A DNA stretch of 64,000 nt. Source: Methyloterricola oryzae (GTDB taxonomy: Bacteria > Pseudomonadota > Gammaproteobacteria > Methylococcales > Methylococcaceae). The position numbers and the translations under genes were made by a program. The first letter of the stretch is position 1. Every line of letters starts with the position of its first letter. The stretch is from positions 62,001 to 126,000 of the forward strand of contig NZ_JYNS01000012.1 in assembly GCF_000934725.1 (NCBI RefSeq), read 5' to 3'. The notes under the pieces were generated by a model that worked only from the letters and a program-made list of their open reading frames with translations, had not been told where the DNA came from and did no database searches. Shown piece after piece: positions 19,059 through 28,656 of the stretch.

Positions 19059-19928
19059 TCACGCCGCCGCGGGCAGCCGGTCGATCAGTTCTATGTCACC
19101 GGGCTCCAGGGCTAGTTCGGTGGCAGCCAGGCTGTCGCGAATGCTCGCCACCCGGCTGGCGCCGGGTATGGGCAGCACATGTCCGCCCATGGCCAGGAAC
19201 CAGGCCAGCACCAATTGGTAGGGGCTGGCCTGGTATTTTGCCGCCAGCCGCTTCAGCGGCTCGCAGCGCTGCAGGCGCACGTGGCCGTGATGGCCGCCCA
19301 CCGGGCTGTGAGGAATATAGCTGATGGCGTGCTCGGCGCAGAAATCCAGCAATCCGTTGTCCAGATCGTCCCGCTCGAAGGGATTGCAACGGTTCTGCAC
19401 GCTGGCGATGGGGGTCAGTGCGAGCGCCTGACGCAGCTGCGCCAGCGTGACGTTCGACAGGCCGATGTGGCGGATCTTGCCTTCCTTGCGCAGTTCGACC
19501 AGGGTTTCCAGGCTGGCCAGCAGGCCGACCCGCGTATCCACCGCATGCAACTGATACAACTCGATGCACTGCCGGCCGAGGGCCTTGAGGCTTTGCTCGC
19601 AGGAGGTGCGCAGCCATCCCGGACTGGCGTCTACCACCCAATCGCCCTTGGGCCGGCGCAATCCGCCCTTGGAGGCCACCACCACATCCTGGCTCCGCCC
19701 CAGCCGCTGCAGAGCCTGCGCGATAAGCCGTTCGTTGTGGCCCAGGTCGCCGTCGTCCAAGCAGTAGACATTGGCTGTGTCGATGAAACTGCCGCCCCCG
19801 TCCAGATAGGCCTGGATGACCGCGAACGCCTGATCCGGCTCAGGGCGCCCGGCGATGGAAAGCGGCATGGCGCCAAGGCCGATGCCGGAAACCTGAATAC
19901 CGGTACTGCCGATTTCACGCAGGATCAT
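19059..19928 (-). CDS. Aldo/keto reductase
   Basis: A 289-residue TIM-barrel NADPH oxidoreductase. The AKR catalytic tetrad is visible as Asp and Tyr in FIDTANVYCLDD, Lys in VVASKGG and His in YQLHAVD. The NADPH-binding end has PIPGASRVASIRDSL. I use the ATG at 19928, nine residues inside the longest frame, because AAGG lies just upstream of it; the longer version would begin at a TTG. The substrate is not predictable. It lies 43 bases after the alpha-2-macroglobulin start on the same strand but there is no clear sign of shared function. Confidence 0.9.
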   Translation of the reverse strand: MILREIGSTGIQVSGIGLGAMPLSIAGRPEPDQAFAVIQAYLDGGGSFIDTANVYCLDDGDLGHNERLIAQALQRLGRSQDVVVASKGGLRRPKGDWVVDASPGWLRTSCEQSLKALGRQCIELYQLHAVDTRVGLLASLETLVELRKEGKIRHIGLSNVTLAQLRQALALTPIASVQNRCNPFERDDLDNGLLDFCAEHAISYIPHSPVGGHHGHVRLQRCEPLKRLAAKYQASPYQLVLAWFLAMGGHVLPIPGASRVASIRDSLAATELALEPGDIELIDRLPAAA

Positions 19929-20015
19929 GCTCTGCCTTGGCGTAGTCGTGGACAATAGCCCATGAAAGCATATTCAGGCCCGGGATGCGAACCCCTGCCG
20001 CGTGCGTCTGCCGGT

Positions 20016-23000
20016 TCAGGCAAACAGCTTCTCGAACTCCTCGGCGGGTATCGGGGGGCTGCGCAGATAGCCCTGGAACAGATCGCAGCCCTTCTCCCGC
20101 AGGAACGCGAGCTGGTCAAGCGTCTCGACACCTTCCGCCACTACCCGCAGCCGTAGGATGTGCCCAAGGGCAATGATGGCCGCGGCTATCTCCATGTCGC
20201 CCGTGTGCACGGGTATGTCCTCGATGAAACTCTTGTCGATCTTGAGCACGTTAAGGGGAAAGCGCTTCAGATAGGCCAGCGAGGAGTAACCAGTACCGAA
20301 GTCGTCGATGGCCAGGCGGACGTTCAAGGCGCGCAGTCCCTGCAGCAGTTCCACTACGTCGCTCTCGCGGTCCATGAGGGCGCTTTCGGTCAGCTCCAGT
20401 TCCAGATACGCGGCGGGAAATCGGGTCTCCGCAAGGACAGCGGCGACGGTATGGCGGATGTCACCGTAGCGAAACTGATGCATGGACAGGTTTACCGCCA
20501 GGTTCAGGGGCGGTAGTCCGGAATCGAGCCAGGCACGCCCCTGGCGGCAGGTCTCGCGCAGCACCCACTCCCCGATCTCGCCGATCAAGCCCGTCTGTTC
20601 GGCCACGGAAATGAAACTGCTCGGCGGAATGCGGCCTTCTTCCGGGTCGGTCCAGCGCAACAAGGCCTCCGCGCCGACGATGGCGCCGCTGGCGATGTCA
20701 TATTGCGGCTGATAGTGGACCGACAGATTCTGCTGCCGGATCGCCCGACGCAGCATGGATTCCAGGCTGATTCGGCGCCGCGCGGCCTGGGTCAGCTCGT
20801 CCGAGAAATACTTGAAGTTCCCGCGTCCCTCGTCCTTGGCACGGTAAAGCGCCGCGTCCGCGTGTTGCAGCAGGTCTTCCGAGGTGCTCCCATGTTCTGG
20901 GTACAAGGCGATGCCGACACTGGTGCCGACCCGCACTTCCAAGCCATTGGACAGCCGCCAGGGTTCGTTCATGGCGCCGATGATATCCCAGGCCACGTGG
21001 GCGGCATCCTGGGGCTGGGCGAGATCTTCCAGCAACACGGTGAACTCGTCCCCACCCAGGCGGGTCACCGTGTCGGCACCGCGCAGGCGCTTGGCCAGCC
21101 GCTCCGCCACCTGACGCAGCAGTTCGTCGCCGGCCACATGGCCGAAGCTGTCGTTGACATCCTTGAAGCGGTCCAGATCCAGCATCAAAAGCGCCAGCCG
21201 CTTGCGTTCGCGCTTGGCGGCACTGAGGCTGTGCTGCAGCCGGCTGGTCAATACCAGACGGTTGGGCAGGCCGGTAAGGGGGTCGTGGTGGGCCAGGAAG
21301 TCCAGTTTATCCACCGCGTCCTTGATCTGGGATATGTCAGAGAAAATCCCCACGAATTGCTTCACTGCGCCGCTTTCATCCTTCACCGTGCTGATGCTGA
21401 CCAGTTCTGGAAATACCTCGCCGCTCTTGCGCCGGTTCCAGATTTCCCCCTGCCAATGCCCGGTCTGCAACAAGTCCTGCCACAGCCGGTCGTAAAAGCT
21501 GCGGTCGTGTCGGCCGGACTTCAGGAACCTGGGGGTTAACCCCATGGATTCCTCCATCGTGTACCCCGTCATTTCAGTGAAAGCCCGGTTCATCAGGACG
21601 ATGCGCTCCTCGGCGTCCGTAACCAGGATGCCTTCCCGGGAATTCTCGAACACCACCAGCGCCTGCCTGAGGCGCTCCTGCTGCAGTTTCAGCTCGGTGA
21701 TGTCGGTGACGGTGCCCAGAATACCGGTGATCTGGCCAGCCGCGTCGCGCTCCGCCTCGGCGCGGCCGGCCACCCAGATCAAGTCCCGCGTGGAAGCGCG
21801 CAGGCGGAAATCCTGGCGAAACGACCGCCCATTCTGCAGGCACTCACCCCATGCCCTGGACACCTGCGGCAAATCCTCCTCGGCCACAAGCTCGAGCCAG
21901 GTCTCGCCGCACACGGTCCCGCTGGCAAGGCCGGTCAGATCGCGCCAGGTCTGATTGACGAAGATGCAACGACCCGCCCGATCCGCCCGGAAGATGCCCA
22001 CCGGCGCCGAAAGGGCCAGGGTGTGAAACAGGTTTTGGCTCTTGCGCAGTTCATCCTCTACCCGTTGGCGTTCTCTCTCTGACTTGAAGTTGTCCAGCGC
22101 AAAACTGATATCCGTGGCCATCTCCTCGAACAGGCCGCGCACGTCGGGGTCGAACGTATCCATTTCTCGGGCATACAGCGAAAAGATGCCAACCACCTCG
22201 CCGCCTTGCCGGACCGGTAAGGCGGCCACGGCGTTCCAGCTGTGCCGCCCGGCCCGCTCGTGCCAGGGCAAGGTCCTGGCGTCCTTGAGAAAATTATCGA
22301 ACCAACAGGCCTGCCCAGTGCGGATGGCGATGCCGCCGGGGCCCCGCCCCAAGGCGCTCCCTTCGTCGGCAGTGATCTCAAGGTCACGCAGGTATTCCTC
22401 GCCCTCGCCATACCAGGCGACGGGCACGACCCTGGAACTGCCAGCCTCCAGCAGGCCTACCCAGGCCAGTTCCACCCCCACATGCTGCACCGCGCTCCGG
22501 CAGACCTGCGCAAACAACTCGGCCTCGTCCAGGCAACGCACGATGGCCTGATTGCACTCGCTGAGTGCGGCGTAGACGCGCGACAAGCGCTCGATCTTGG
22601 TTTCCGCCTGCTTGCGCTCGCTGATATCGGCGGCGATGCCACATACCGCGTAGATCTCGCCGGACAACCGGCGGACGGGAAACTTGATGGACAGATAGGT
22701 ATGGACGCCGTCATCGTGAGGCAGTCTTTCCTCGAACTGCAGCGGCTGTTGTGACTCCAGCACCTTTCGGTCGTTGCGTGCGAACGCATCGGCAAAAGTT
22801 TCTGGGAACAGGTCGCGGTCGAGCTTTCCCAGGAGTTGCTGCTCGGCAATATGGAACGCCTCCTGGTAATTCCGGTTGATCAGCAGATACCTGCCCTCGG
22901 GGTCCTTCATGAAGATGGTCAGGGGCGCGTTGTCGACGATGGCCCGCAGCTTGGCTTCGCTTTCGGCCACGGCACCCGCCGCATGGGCGGCCATTTCCCA

Positions 23001-24212
23001 TTGATGCGACCTCTGGCGCTGCTGCCAGAGCATCAGCAGGGCCATGCTGGTGAAGGCCACCGTGAAAAAAGCGAAGAGGCTGACCCATACCACCAGTTCC
23101 AGCACCGGCGCCAGCACCTCGTCCCGATCCACTTTGGCCAACAGGCGCCAGTTGGTGCCCTGCACCGGCCGGAATGCCGCCAACACGGCATTGCCCCGGT
23201 AGTCGATGCCGCGCATCACACCGCTGCCGTCGGTCGCTATCGCGCGCGCCGCTGGCAGTTGAAGATCAAGCGGCAAACGCAGACTCAAAGGCGGGTCGTC
23301 GCGATGGCGCAATTTGTTGATAAACAGAACAAAGTTTCCATCCCTTCGCACCAGGAGCGACTCGCCGCTCCCACTCACCGTGGGCCAGGTCTGGATCAGG
23401 GGGAACAGATACCGCTCCGGCTCCACATGAAGTACCACAGTGCCGGCCAGGGGCATGCCGGGGGCATCGCGAAACACGATGGGCACGATCCAGTCCAGAT
23501 GCAGCGTGCCGTCTTCATCCCGGTCAATCTCGGTGCGTGTAACGGTGCGCGAAGCCTGCGCCCTTTGCATGAATTCTTTGATCGCGGCAGGCATGACGCC
23601 GCGCTCGCCCGCGACCGCCAGTGTCCGCCCTTCGGGGCTGAACACCGATATCTGGTCGTACGCATACGCTGTGCGTAGATTTTCCAGGCGTTCTAAAAGC
23701 CGGTTGACCGATCCCGGGTCATCCGGATGCATGGCACCGGCCTGGACCAGATCGGCAAACCCGCGACTGGTTGCCAGTGCGAAGCCGTCGCCATCCCGCT
23801 CCGCCAGCCAGCCTTCAATTTCCTCCACCTTGAGGCGGGCAATGGCGGTGAGATTGGACAGGGCCTCCCGTTCTACCTGCGGACTGTGCACCCTGTAGAT
23901 GCCATAGCCGAGCAGGGGGGCACCCAGGGCCAGACCAAGGAAGGTAAGGATGAAATAGCGCTGGCCCCGCTGATAGGAAAACGTCCCTGTGGGCGAAGGC
24001 GAATCGGGAGGGGCCAATTTGGCCTTCAGCAGGAAATACAACAAGCCCGCTGTGAACAGGACGAACCCAAAGCCCTTGACCGTGCTGATGCGGACCAGCA
24101 AGGCCGGACTGTCGACGATCAGGCTCAGCAGGCGGTCGGACACCGCAATCCAGAGCACACCAAAAGCCGCGTAGGCAACGGCCACCGCACTGGGCGAAAA
24201 GCGTCGGCTCAT
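20016..24212 (-). CDS. Membrane sensor with PAS, GAF, GGDEF and EAL domains
   Basis: A 1398-residue cyclic-di-GMP enzyme. N-terminal membrane segments lie near 10-30, 44-62 and 85-107, followed by a periplasmic sensing region of about 260 residues (double-CACHE-like) and another membrane segment near 375-400. The cytoplasmic part has PAS (about 425-540), GAF (about 560-710), two further PAS domains, GGDEF (motif RLGGDEF near 1052) and EAL (GAEALLRW near 1180). The inhibitory RxxD site (RGAD) stands five residues before GGDEF. The EAL part keeps FGTGYSSLAYLKRFP and the catalytic DDFGTG. Both cyclase and phosphodiesterase sites therefore look intact. Three intracellular sensor domains plus an external one suggest several inputs are combined. 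Confidence 0.93.
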   Translation of the reverse strand: MSRRFSPSAVAVAYAAFGVLWIAVSDRLLSLIVDSPALLVRISTVKGFGFVLFTAGLLYFLLKAKLAPPDSPSPTGTFSYQRGQRYFILTFLGLALGAPLLGYGIYRVHSPQVEREALSNLTAIARLKVEEIEGWLAERDGDGFALATSRGFADLVQAGAMHPDDPGSVNRLLERLENLRTAYAYDQISVFSPEGRTLAVAGERGVMPAAIKEFMQRAQASRTVTRTEIDRDEDGTLHLDWIVPIVFRDAPGMPLAGTVVLHVEPERYLFPLIQTWPTVSGSGESLLVRRDGNFVLFINKLRHRDDPPLSLRLPLDLQLPAARAIATDGSGVMRGIDYRGNAVLAAFRPVQGTNWRLLAKVDRDEVLAPVLELVVWVSLFAFFTVAFTSMALLMLWQQRQRSHQWEMAAHAAGAVAESEAKLRAIVDNAPLTIFMKDPEGRYLLINRNYQEAFHIAEQQLLGKLDRDLFPETFADAFARNDRKVLESQQPLQFEERLPHDDGVHTYLSIKFPVRRLSGEIYAVCGIAADISERKQAETKIERLSRVYAALSECNQAIVRCLDEAELFAQVCRSAVQHVGVELAWVGLLEAGSSRVVPVAWYGEGEEYLRDLEITADEGSALGRGPGGIAIRTGQACWFDNFLKDARTLPWHERAGRHSWNAVAALPVRQGGEVVGIFSLYAREMDTFDPDVRGLFEEMATDISFALDNFKSERERQRVEDELRKSQNLFHTLALSAPVGIFRADRAGRCIFVNQTWRDLTGLASGTVCGETWLELVAEEDLPQVSRAWGECLQNGRSFRQDFRLRASTRDLIWVAGRAEAERDAAGQITGILGTVTDITELKLQQERLRQALVVFENSREGILVTDAEERIVLMNRAFTEMTGYTMEESMGLTPRFLKSGRHDRSFYDRLWQDLLQTGHWQGEIWNRRKSGEVFPELVSISTVKDESGAVKQFVGIFSDISQIKDAVDKLDFLAHHDPLTGLPNRLVLTSRLQHSLSAAKRERKRLALLMLDLDRFKDVNDSFGHVAGDELLRQVAERLAKRLRGADTVTRLGGDEFTVLLEDLAQPQDAAHVAWDIIGAMNEPWRLSNGLEVRVGTSVGIALYPEHGSTSEDLLQHADAALYRAKDEGRGNFKYFSDELTQAARRRISLESMLRRAIRQQNLSVHYQPQYDIASGAIVGAEALLRWTDPEEGRIPPSSFISVAEQTGLIGEIGEWVLRETCRQGRAWLDSGLPPLNLAVNLSMHQFRYGDIRHTVAAVLAETRFPAAYLELELTESALMDRESDVVELLQGLRALNVRLAIDDFGTGYSSLAYLKRFPLNVLKIDKSFIEDIPVHTGDMEIAAAIIALGHILRLRVVAEGVETLDQLAFLREKGCDLFQGYLRSPPIPAEEFEKLFA

Positions 24213-24704
24213 AACGGCTCGGACATGGTATGGCTCCCTTGCGCACCCAGCGTGCTGCCGGACCGAAATGCGCTGACTCGCGAAATACTAGTGCATTGTG
24301 CAGAAGATCGGGCGCCTTGTAACGGCTGCTTGGGGAACGTGGTGATTCTACTGAGGCCGAGAACGCAGGCCAGGCGGCGAAGACTTGATGTGCACGCGGC
24401 AAGCCTTATGAGCAGGATGTGATGGAAAATGGGCCTTTGGCTTCTCCTTCAGACCTGATAAAAAGATAAGGCAACTTTCTTTAGCGGGTATAAAACGAGC
24501 CAGATACCTTCCTGGATATCTGGCTCGCTTGTCCGGCACCTTGCGCGCCGGAGTTTTGCCGATTCGCAATCGGTTCCTGCGAATCGATTGCGAGTGGTAT
24601 CTCAACCCATCGCCCCCAGGTTTTAGCCTGGCCGCCTGCCTCCTCTGGCTGCGCCGCGCGTCCTAGCCATGGGTGGACTTCCCATTCACACGACGGAGAT
24701 CCTG
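24213..24704. other. Intergenic region between the cyclic-di-GMP sensor and a small membrane gene
   Basis: Apart from the terminator listed separately I see one more dyad, a 9-bp perfect inverted repeat TCGCAATCG / CGATTGCGA at 24564-24593, of unknown role. The stretch 24213-24350 probably carries the promoter of the sensor gene. No gene is evident. Confidence 0.5.
24490..24527 (-). terminator. Rho-independent terminator of the small membrane gene
   Basis: A perfect 11-bp stem (24496-24506 with 24517-24527, CGAGCCAGATA / TATCTGGCTCG) with a 10-base loop is followed on the minus strand by TTTTATA. It lies about 180 bases after the stop of the gene 24705-24887. Confidence 0.8.
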
Positions 24705-24887
24705 CTACTTCCCGATCCCATAGTGGGCGGTATCGCGATAAGCGGAATTGGAAGAGTCTTCCGCGATGGCCTTGGAGGCCGTTGCATATTTTTCATGCTC
24801 GGAACTCTTCACCATAAAGAGTACTGAACCGGCAATCAGTACCACGCCGCCGATGTAGACCCAGAAGTAATCTTTTTGCTGCTCCAT
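24705..24887 (-). CDS. Small single-span membrane protein
   Basis: A 60-residue protein: MEQQKDYFWVYIGG, one hydrophobic helix (about residues 9-27, VYIGGVVLIAGSVLFMV), then a charged tail with EHEKYATASKAIAEDSS. The ATG at 24887 is preceded by AGGAG at ideal distance, which is the main support for it being real, together with a strong terminator downstream. I do not recognise a family. The N-terminus would probably face the cytoplasm or periplasm with one pass. It stands alone between two unrelated units. Confidence 0.75.
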   Translation of the reverse strand: MEQQKDYFWVYIGGVVLIAGSVLFMVKSSEHEKYATASKAIAEDSSNSAYRDTAHYGIGK

Positions 24888-25016
24888 AGTATCTCCTCGC
24901 ATTTTTGGTTGTTTGAGGCGGTCAAGCTTGACGCGCAGGCAAACATTACCTTAACCGAAGTATGGTTATTTGATCCAACTCAACTTTCTGGCATTCTCCA
25001 TTTTCGTACAGCTTAC

Positions 25017-25706
25017 TCAAACCCGCGGAGCCGGCTTTTTCGCCACGTCGTCGCGCAGGTAAACCGGTTGCGCAAATTCAGCGGCAACGCACGCCCCCCC
25101 GAGAACGATACTGCTGCCCAAGCGCGCGACGTGGCCGGCGCGCGGGAATCGGCCCTCAATCACCCCACGCAACTGGGCGCCGCCCACCCGTTGTCTGAGG
25201 GTGTCCCCATACGGCCCCCAACCCGAGCCGATGCCGATTCCCGCCAGTTCTGCCGGGACGGCGACGGAATCGGCGGGCCCCACCGATTCCATCAGCATCG
25301 ACTCCACCCCTTCGGGCGTCCGCGCGTAGACGCCCCAATACACCTCCCCCATGCGCGCATCCATGCAGGTGAAGGCATGGCCGTCTTCGGCCTCGTCGAA
25401 GGCCTGCAGTGCCAAGGCCGCGAGGGTCGACACCGGCGCCACGGGCAAATCCTTGGCAAAGGCCAGCCCCTGGATCACGCCGGTGGCGATGCGCACACCG
25501 GTAAACGAGCCCGGCCCCCGTCCGAAGGCCAGCGCATCAAGCTGAGCAAGGCCCAGGCCGGCCTCCGCCAGAATGGAATCAAGCATGGGAATGATCAGGT
25601 GATTATGCTGCTGCGGAGCGAGTTCATAGCGCTCCAGCACTGCACCATCCACGTACAAGGCGGCGGAGCAGGCTTCCGTAGCGGTTTCAACGGCCAGAAT
25701 CTTCAT
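25017..25706 (-). CDS. tsaB: tRNA threonylcarbamoyladenosine biosynthesis protein TsaB
   Basis: A 229-residue ASKHA-fold protein that starts MKILAVETATEACSAAL and has LAFGRGPGSFTGVRIA, the hallmark of TsaB (YeaZ). With TsaD and TsaE it makes the t6A37 modification of ANN-decoding tRNAs in the cytoplasm. Length matches E. coli TsaB (231). The start at 25706 overlaps the stop of the upstream helicase gene as ATGA, so it is translationally coupled to it; an apparently longer frame upstream is just read-through of the helicase end. Confidence 0.95.
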   Translation of the reverse strand: MKILAVETATEACSAALYVDGAVLERYELAPQQHNHLIIPMLDSILAEAGLGLAQLDALAFGRGPGSFTGVRIATGVIQGLAFAKDLPVAPVSTLAALALQAFDEAEDGHAFTCMDARMGEVYWGVYARTPEGVESMLMESVGPADSVAVPAELAGIGIGSGWGPYGDTLRQRVGGAQLRGVIEGRFPRAGHVARLGSSIVLGGACVAAEFAQPVYLRDDVAKKPAPRV

Positions 25707-27646
25707 GGGTCGTTCGGCGGGATTCCCGCCGCCTCCTCGGCGAAAAAAGCCTGTACCCGACCCAGTAGGCGGGTCCGCCGCATAGGCGGCAGGCTGTTGA
25801 GAAAAACCTTGCCGTAAGGCCGGCTGACGATCCTGGGATCGCACAACATGAGCACGCCACGGTCATCGCTGGAACGGATCAGACGCCCCACCCCTTGTTT
25901 GAGCGCGATCACCGCCGCAGGCAACTGATACCCGGCAAAAGGGCTCTGGCCGCGGGCTTTCAGGGCCTCCAGGCGGGCGTTCAAAACCGGGTCGCTGGGC
26001 GCGGCGAAAGGTAGTTTGTCGATGATGACGCAGGACAGGGCCGGTCCGCGCACATCCACCCCCTCCCAGAAGCTGGCGGTGCCGAGCAATACGCCGTCTC
26101 CCGCCGCCCGGAAGGCATCCACCAGGGCTGCCTTGGGCAAGGTGCCTTGCAGGAACAGCGGATAGGGCAGTTGATCCCTCAACACGTTCGCGGCGGTCTG
26201 CATAGCCTGGTAGCTGGTAAACAAAAAGAATGCCCTGCCCCGACTGGCCTGCAGCACCGGAACGGCGGCCTGCACCACGCTAGCGGTGTAATCCGGCGCA
26301 GACGGGTCGGGCAGATCCATGGGCACATACAGCAGCGACTGACGCGGATAATCAAAGGGACTGTCCCAGGCGCGGGCGTCGGCATCGCGCAGACCTAAGG
26401 CCTGGGTAAAATGCTCGAATCGCCTGGACACGCTCAAGGTGGCCGAAGTGAAGATCCAGGCCGCCTCCGACGCCTGGTGAAAACGGGAAAATTCATCCCC
26501 GACCTCCAGCGGCGTTCGGCTCAGGGAGAATCCGCGCTTTTGGGTCTCGAACCAGCGCACCGCATCGCTTTCGCGCTCTTCGAGAAATGCTGCCAGCCGA
26601 CCCTGCAGTTCCTCGCAACGCTTCCAGCAGGCCTCCAGGCCCTTGCCCCGCACCGCCGCCTGCCGCAATTCCAGGCCTAGGTCTTCAAGCTGCCGCTGCA
26701 GCGCTTGCAAGCTCTCGCGCACCCGCTCGTCGTGGCTGACCGCTGCCCAGGCGTCCCGCCTCATCTCCGCACCGAGCGAAAGGCGCAGCTCGGCGGCCCG
26801 GTTTTCCAGGTCTTCGGCGCTTTTGGAAAGCTCAGGCTGGTCCGGCGCGTCCTTGACCTGCTCGGTCACCACGTCGTCGGCGAGTTCGTTGATCTGCCGC
26901 GATGTGATCGTCAGGCTCAGAAAGTTTGCCGCCGTCTCGGCAAACTGGTGCGCCTCGTCGATAACGACTACCTCGGCTTTCGGTAACAATTCGCCGAAAC
27001 CATCGGTCTTCAAGGCCCAGTCGGCCCATACCAGATGGTGATTGACCACCAGCACCTCGGCTTCCTGGGCCGTGCGCCGGGCTTTCACCAGGAAGCAGTC
27101 CGCCAGCTTGGGACATTCCTGCCCCAGGCAGTTGTCGGCGGTGGAGGTGACCTGTATCCACAAGGGCGAGGCTTCCGCCACCCCGGTCATCTCCGAGGTA
27201 TCCCCGGAACGGGTGGTGCGGGACCAGTGCGACAGCATTTCCAGCATCGCCGTCTCGTCCCGCGCATGCCCCTTCCGGTAGGCCAGGGCGTTTTCCATGC
27301 GATACAGGCAGAGATAGTTGTTGCGACCCTTGAGCAACGCGGCGCGAAATGGCACGCCCAAGGCGTCGCGCACCACCGGAAGGTCTTTGCGGAACAACTG
27401 GTCTTGCAGGTTCTTGGTGCCGGTGGAAATGACGCTGCGGCGGCCCGACAGAATGGCCGGAACTAGATAGGCGTAGGTCTTGCCCGTGCCGGTGCCCGCT
27501 TCGGCGATGAGGGTACGGCCCGATCCAATGGCAGTTTGTACCGCCTTGGCCATGTCCAACTGACCTTGCCGAGGCACATAGCCCGGAACCGTTCTAGCCA
27601 GCAGGCCCTCGGGCCCAAAAACCGCCTCCAGGCTGATGGACGTCAC
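25703..27646 (-). CDS. yoaA: DinG-family ATP-dependent helicase, YoaA type
   Basis: A 647-residue superfamily 2 iron-sulfur helicase (XPD/DinG group). Motif I is AEAGTGTGKTYAYLVP, the Walker B box is VVIDEAHQF, motif VI is KQGVGRLIRSSDDRG. Four Cys for the 4Fe-4S cluster are present: one in NYLCLYRM and three in DNCLGQECPKLADC. It should unwind damaged or structured DNA; YoaA works with a DNA polymerase III subunit in E. coli. The start is a GTG at 27646 overlapping the upstream stop as GTGA; length then matches YoaA (636). It forms a closely packed set with the upstream TPR lipoprotein gene and downstream tsaB, an arrangement common in gammaproteobacteria for yoaA-tsaB. Confidence 0.94.
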   Translation of the reverse strand: MTSISLEAVFGPEGLLARTVPGYVPRQGQLDMAKAVQTAIGSGRTLIAEAGTGTGKTYAYLVPAILSGRRSVISTGTKNLQDQLFRKDLPVVRDALGVPFRAALLKGRNNYLCLYRMENALAYRKGHARDETAMLEMLSHWSRTTRSGDTSEMTGVAEASPLWIQVTSTADNCLGQECPKLADCFLVKARRTAQEAEVLVVNHHLVWADWALKTDGFGELLPKAEVVVIDEAHQFAETAANFLSLTITSRQINELADDVVTEQVKDAPDQPELSKSAEDLENRAAELRLSLGAEMRRDAWAAVSHDERVRESLQALQRQLEDLGLELRQAAVRGKGLEACWKRCEELQGRLAAFLEERESDAVRWFETQKRGFSLSRTPLEVGDEFSRFHQASEAAWIFTSATLSVSRRFEHFTQALGLRDADARAWDSPFDYPRQSLLYVPMDLPDPSAPDYTASVVQAAVPVLQASRGRAFFLFTSYQAMQTAANVLRDQLPYPLFLQGTLPKAALVDAFRAAGDGVLLGTASFWEGVDVRGPALSCVIIDKLPFAAPSDPVLNARLEALKARGQSPFAGYQLPAAVIALKQGVGRLIRSSDDRGVLMLCDPRIVSRPYGKVFLNSLPPMRRTRLLGRVQAFFAEEAAGIPPNDP

Positions 27647-28161
27647 CGCCCTGCCCTGGCTTCCGCTTCCGCGGCGCCGGAACTGTCGCCCGCGTTGCGC
27701 CGAGCCTGTGCGATCAAGGCCCAGTTTCTCTGGATCAGGCTGCGGTTGCCCTTGGCCAGCACGTTGGACTTCTTCGCCAGGTTTTCGGCGACAGTCGGCT
27801 GGTTCTGCTCCAGCCGCAGCCCGGCCATGCGCGTCCACAATTCCGGATTGCGCGGCTGAATGCGGATAGCGCGCTCCAGAGACGAAGCGGCCTTGTCCAG
27901 ATCGCCGCGGCTGCGGCTAAGCTCCGCATCCCGGACCAGGGCCGCCACAGCAGGCGTAGCGGGCACCGACGGCTCGGTTGGGCGGCGCAGACGCTCGACT
28001 CTGCGCGGTTGCTCCACCGGCGCCTCCAGCACGGATTCGGGCTGCGCGGGCGCGACGTCCGATGGCGCCTTCGGTGCCCGAGGCGCGACCTCGGGACCTG
28101 AAACCGAAGCGCACCCGGAGACGAGGAGCATGAGGCAAAAAGCCTGCAACAAACGATTCAT
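27643..28161 (-). CDS. TPR-containing lipoprotein
   Basis: A 172-residue protein beginning MNRLLQAFCLMLLVSGCASV, with lipobox VSGC, a Pro/Ala/Glu-rich linker (about 25-75) and a C-terminal helical part with tetratricopeptide-type repeats (AELSRSRGDLDKAASSLERA and EQNQPTVAENLAKK). It should be anchored in the envelope and mediate protein contacts. I chose the ATG at 28161 because it puts the lipobox at residue 17; the frame is open further upstream but without signal. The stop overlaps the helicase start. Confidence 0.85.
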   Translation of the reverse strand: MNRLLQAFCLMLLVSGCASVSGPEVAPRAPKAPSDVAPAQPESVLEAPVEQPRRVERLRRPTEPSVPATPAVAALVRDAELSRSRGDLDKAASSLERAIRIQPRNPELWTRMAGLRLEQNQPTVAENLAKKSNVLAKGNRSLIQRNWALIAQARRNAGDSSGAAEAEARAGR

Positions 28162-28211
28162 GACATGGTCAAGACACGGGGTAGAACTGGTGGACGGGTT
28201 TCTGGCCAGCG

Positions 28212-28622
28212 CTACCAAAAAATCAAAAGGCCTGCATTGCTGCAAGCCCTCACCCCGAGGCGCGCCATGCAGGCATCGCGCGTGACGCGCCGGGGCCATA
28301 GCATAGCAAGATTGGCCTTGAGCGCGAAACCGCGTCCGCGATGTGAAACAGCCGGCTCGAGCCGGGCGATTCGTTCAGCCAGGTCGGTCGTACCGGGGGC
28401 CGGATAACGAAATTGGTAGAGTTCTTTCGGAAAGCCACGGAAGTCGCAAGCTGTCGCCGGTGTCGCCTTCACTGGCGTTCCGCAGGTCTCCCAGTGCGCG
28501 AAAGCGCAGAGGATGGCCTCGGGACGCGGAAGCGAAGCGCCCAAAGCGGTCCAGGCATGGCTGAACCGATTGTCTTCGATCGCGTTCATGGGACTTCCAT
28601 GTCCCATGAAGATGACCGGCAT
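28212..28622 (-). pseudogene. Truncated extradiol dioxygenase of the DODA/YgiD type
   Basis: The first 85 residues match the start of class III extradiol dioxygenases such as 4,5-DOPA dioxygenase: MPVIFMGHGSPMNAIED, FAHWETCGTPV, DFRGFPKELYQF and YPAPGTTDLAERI. The family should run to about 260 residues and include a GLDHG segment after this point. Here the similarity stops near LAERIARLEPAV; the remaining 50 residues (up to the stop at 28212) do not resemble the family, and no continuation appears in the other frames. The gene therefore lost its C-terminal two thirds, probably by deletion. It is the last gene of the azoR-yceI-pirin set. Confidence 0.8.
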
Positions 28623-28656
28623 CCTTGGGACGCTCTTCCGAGCTTGCCCCTACGCC

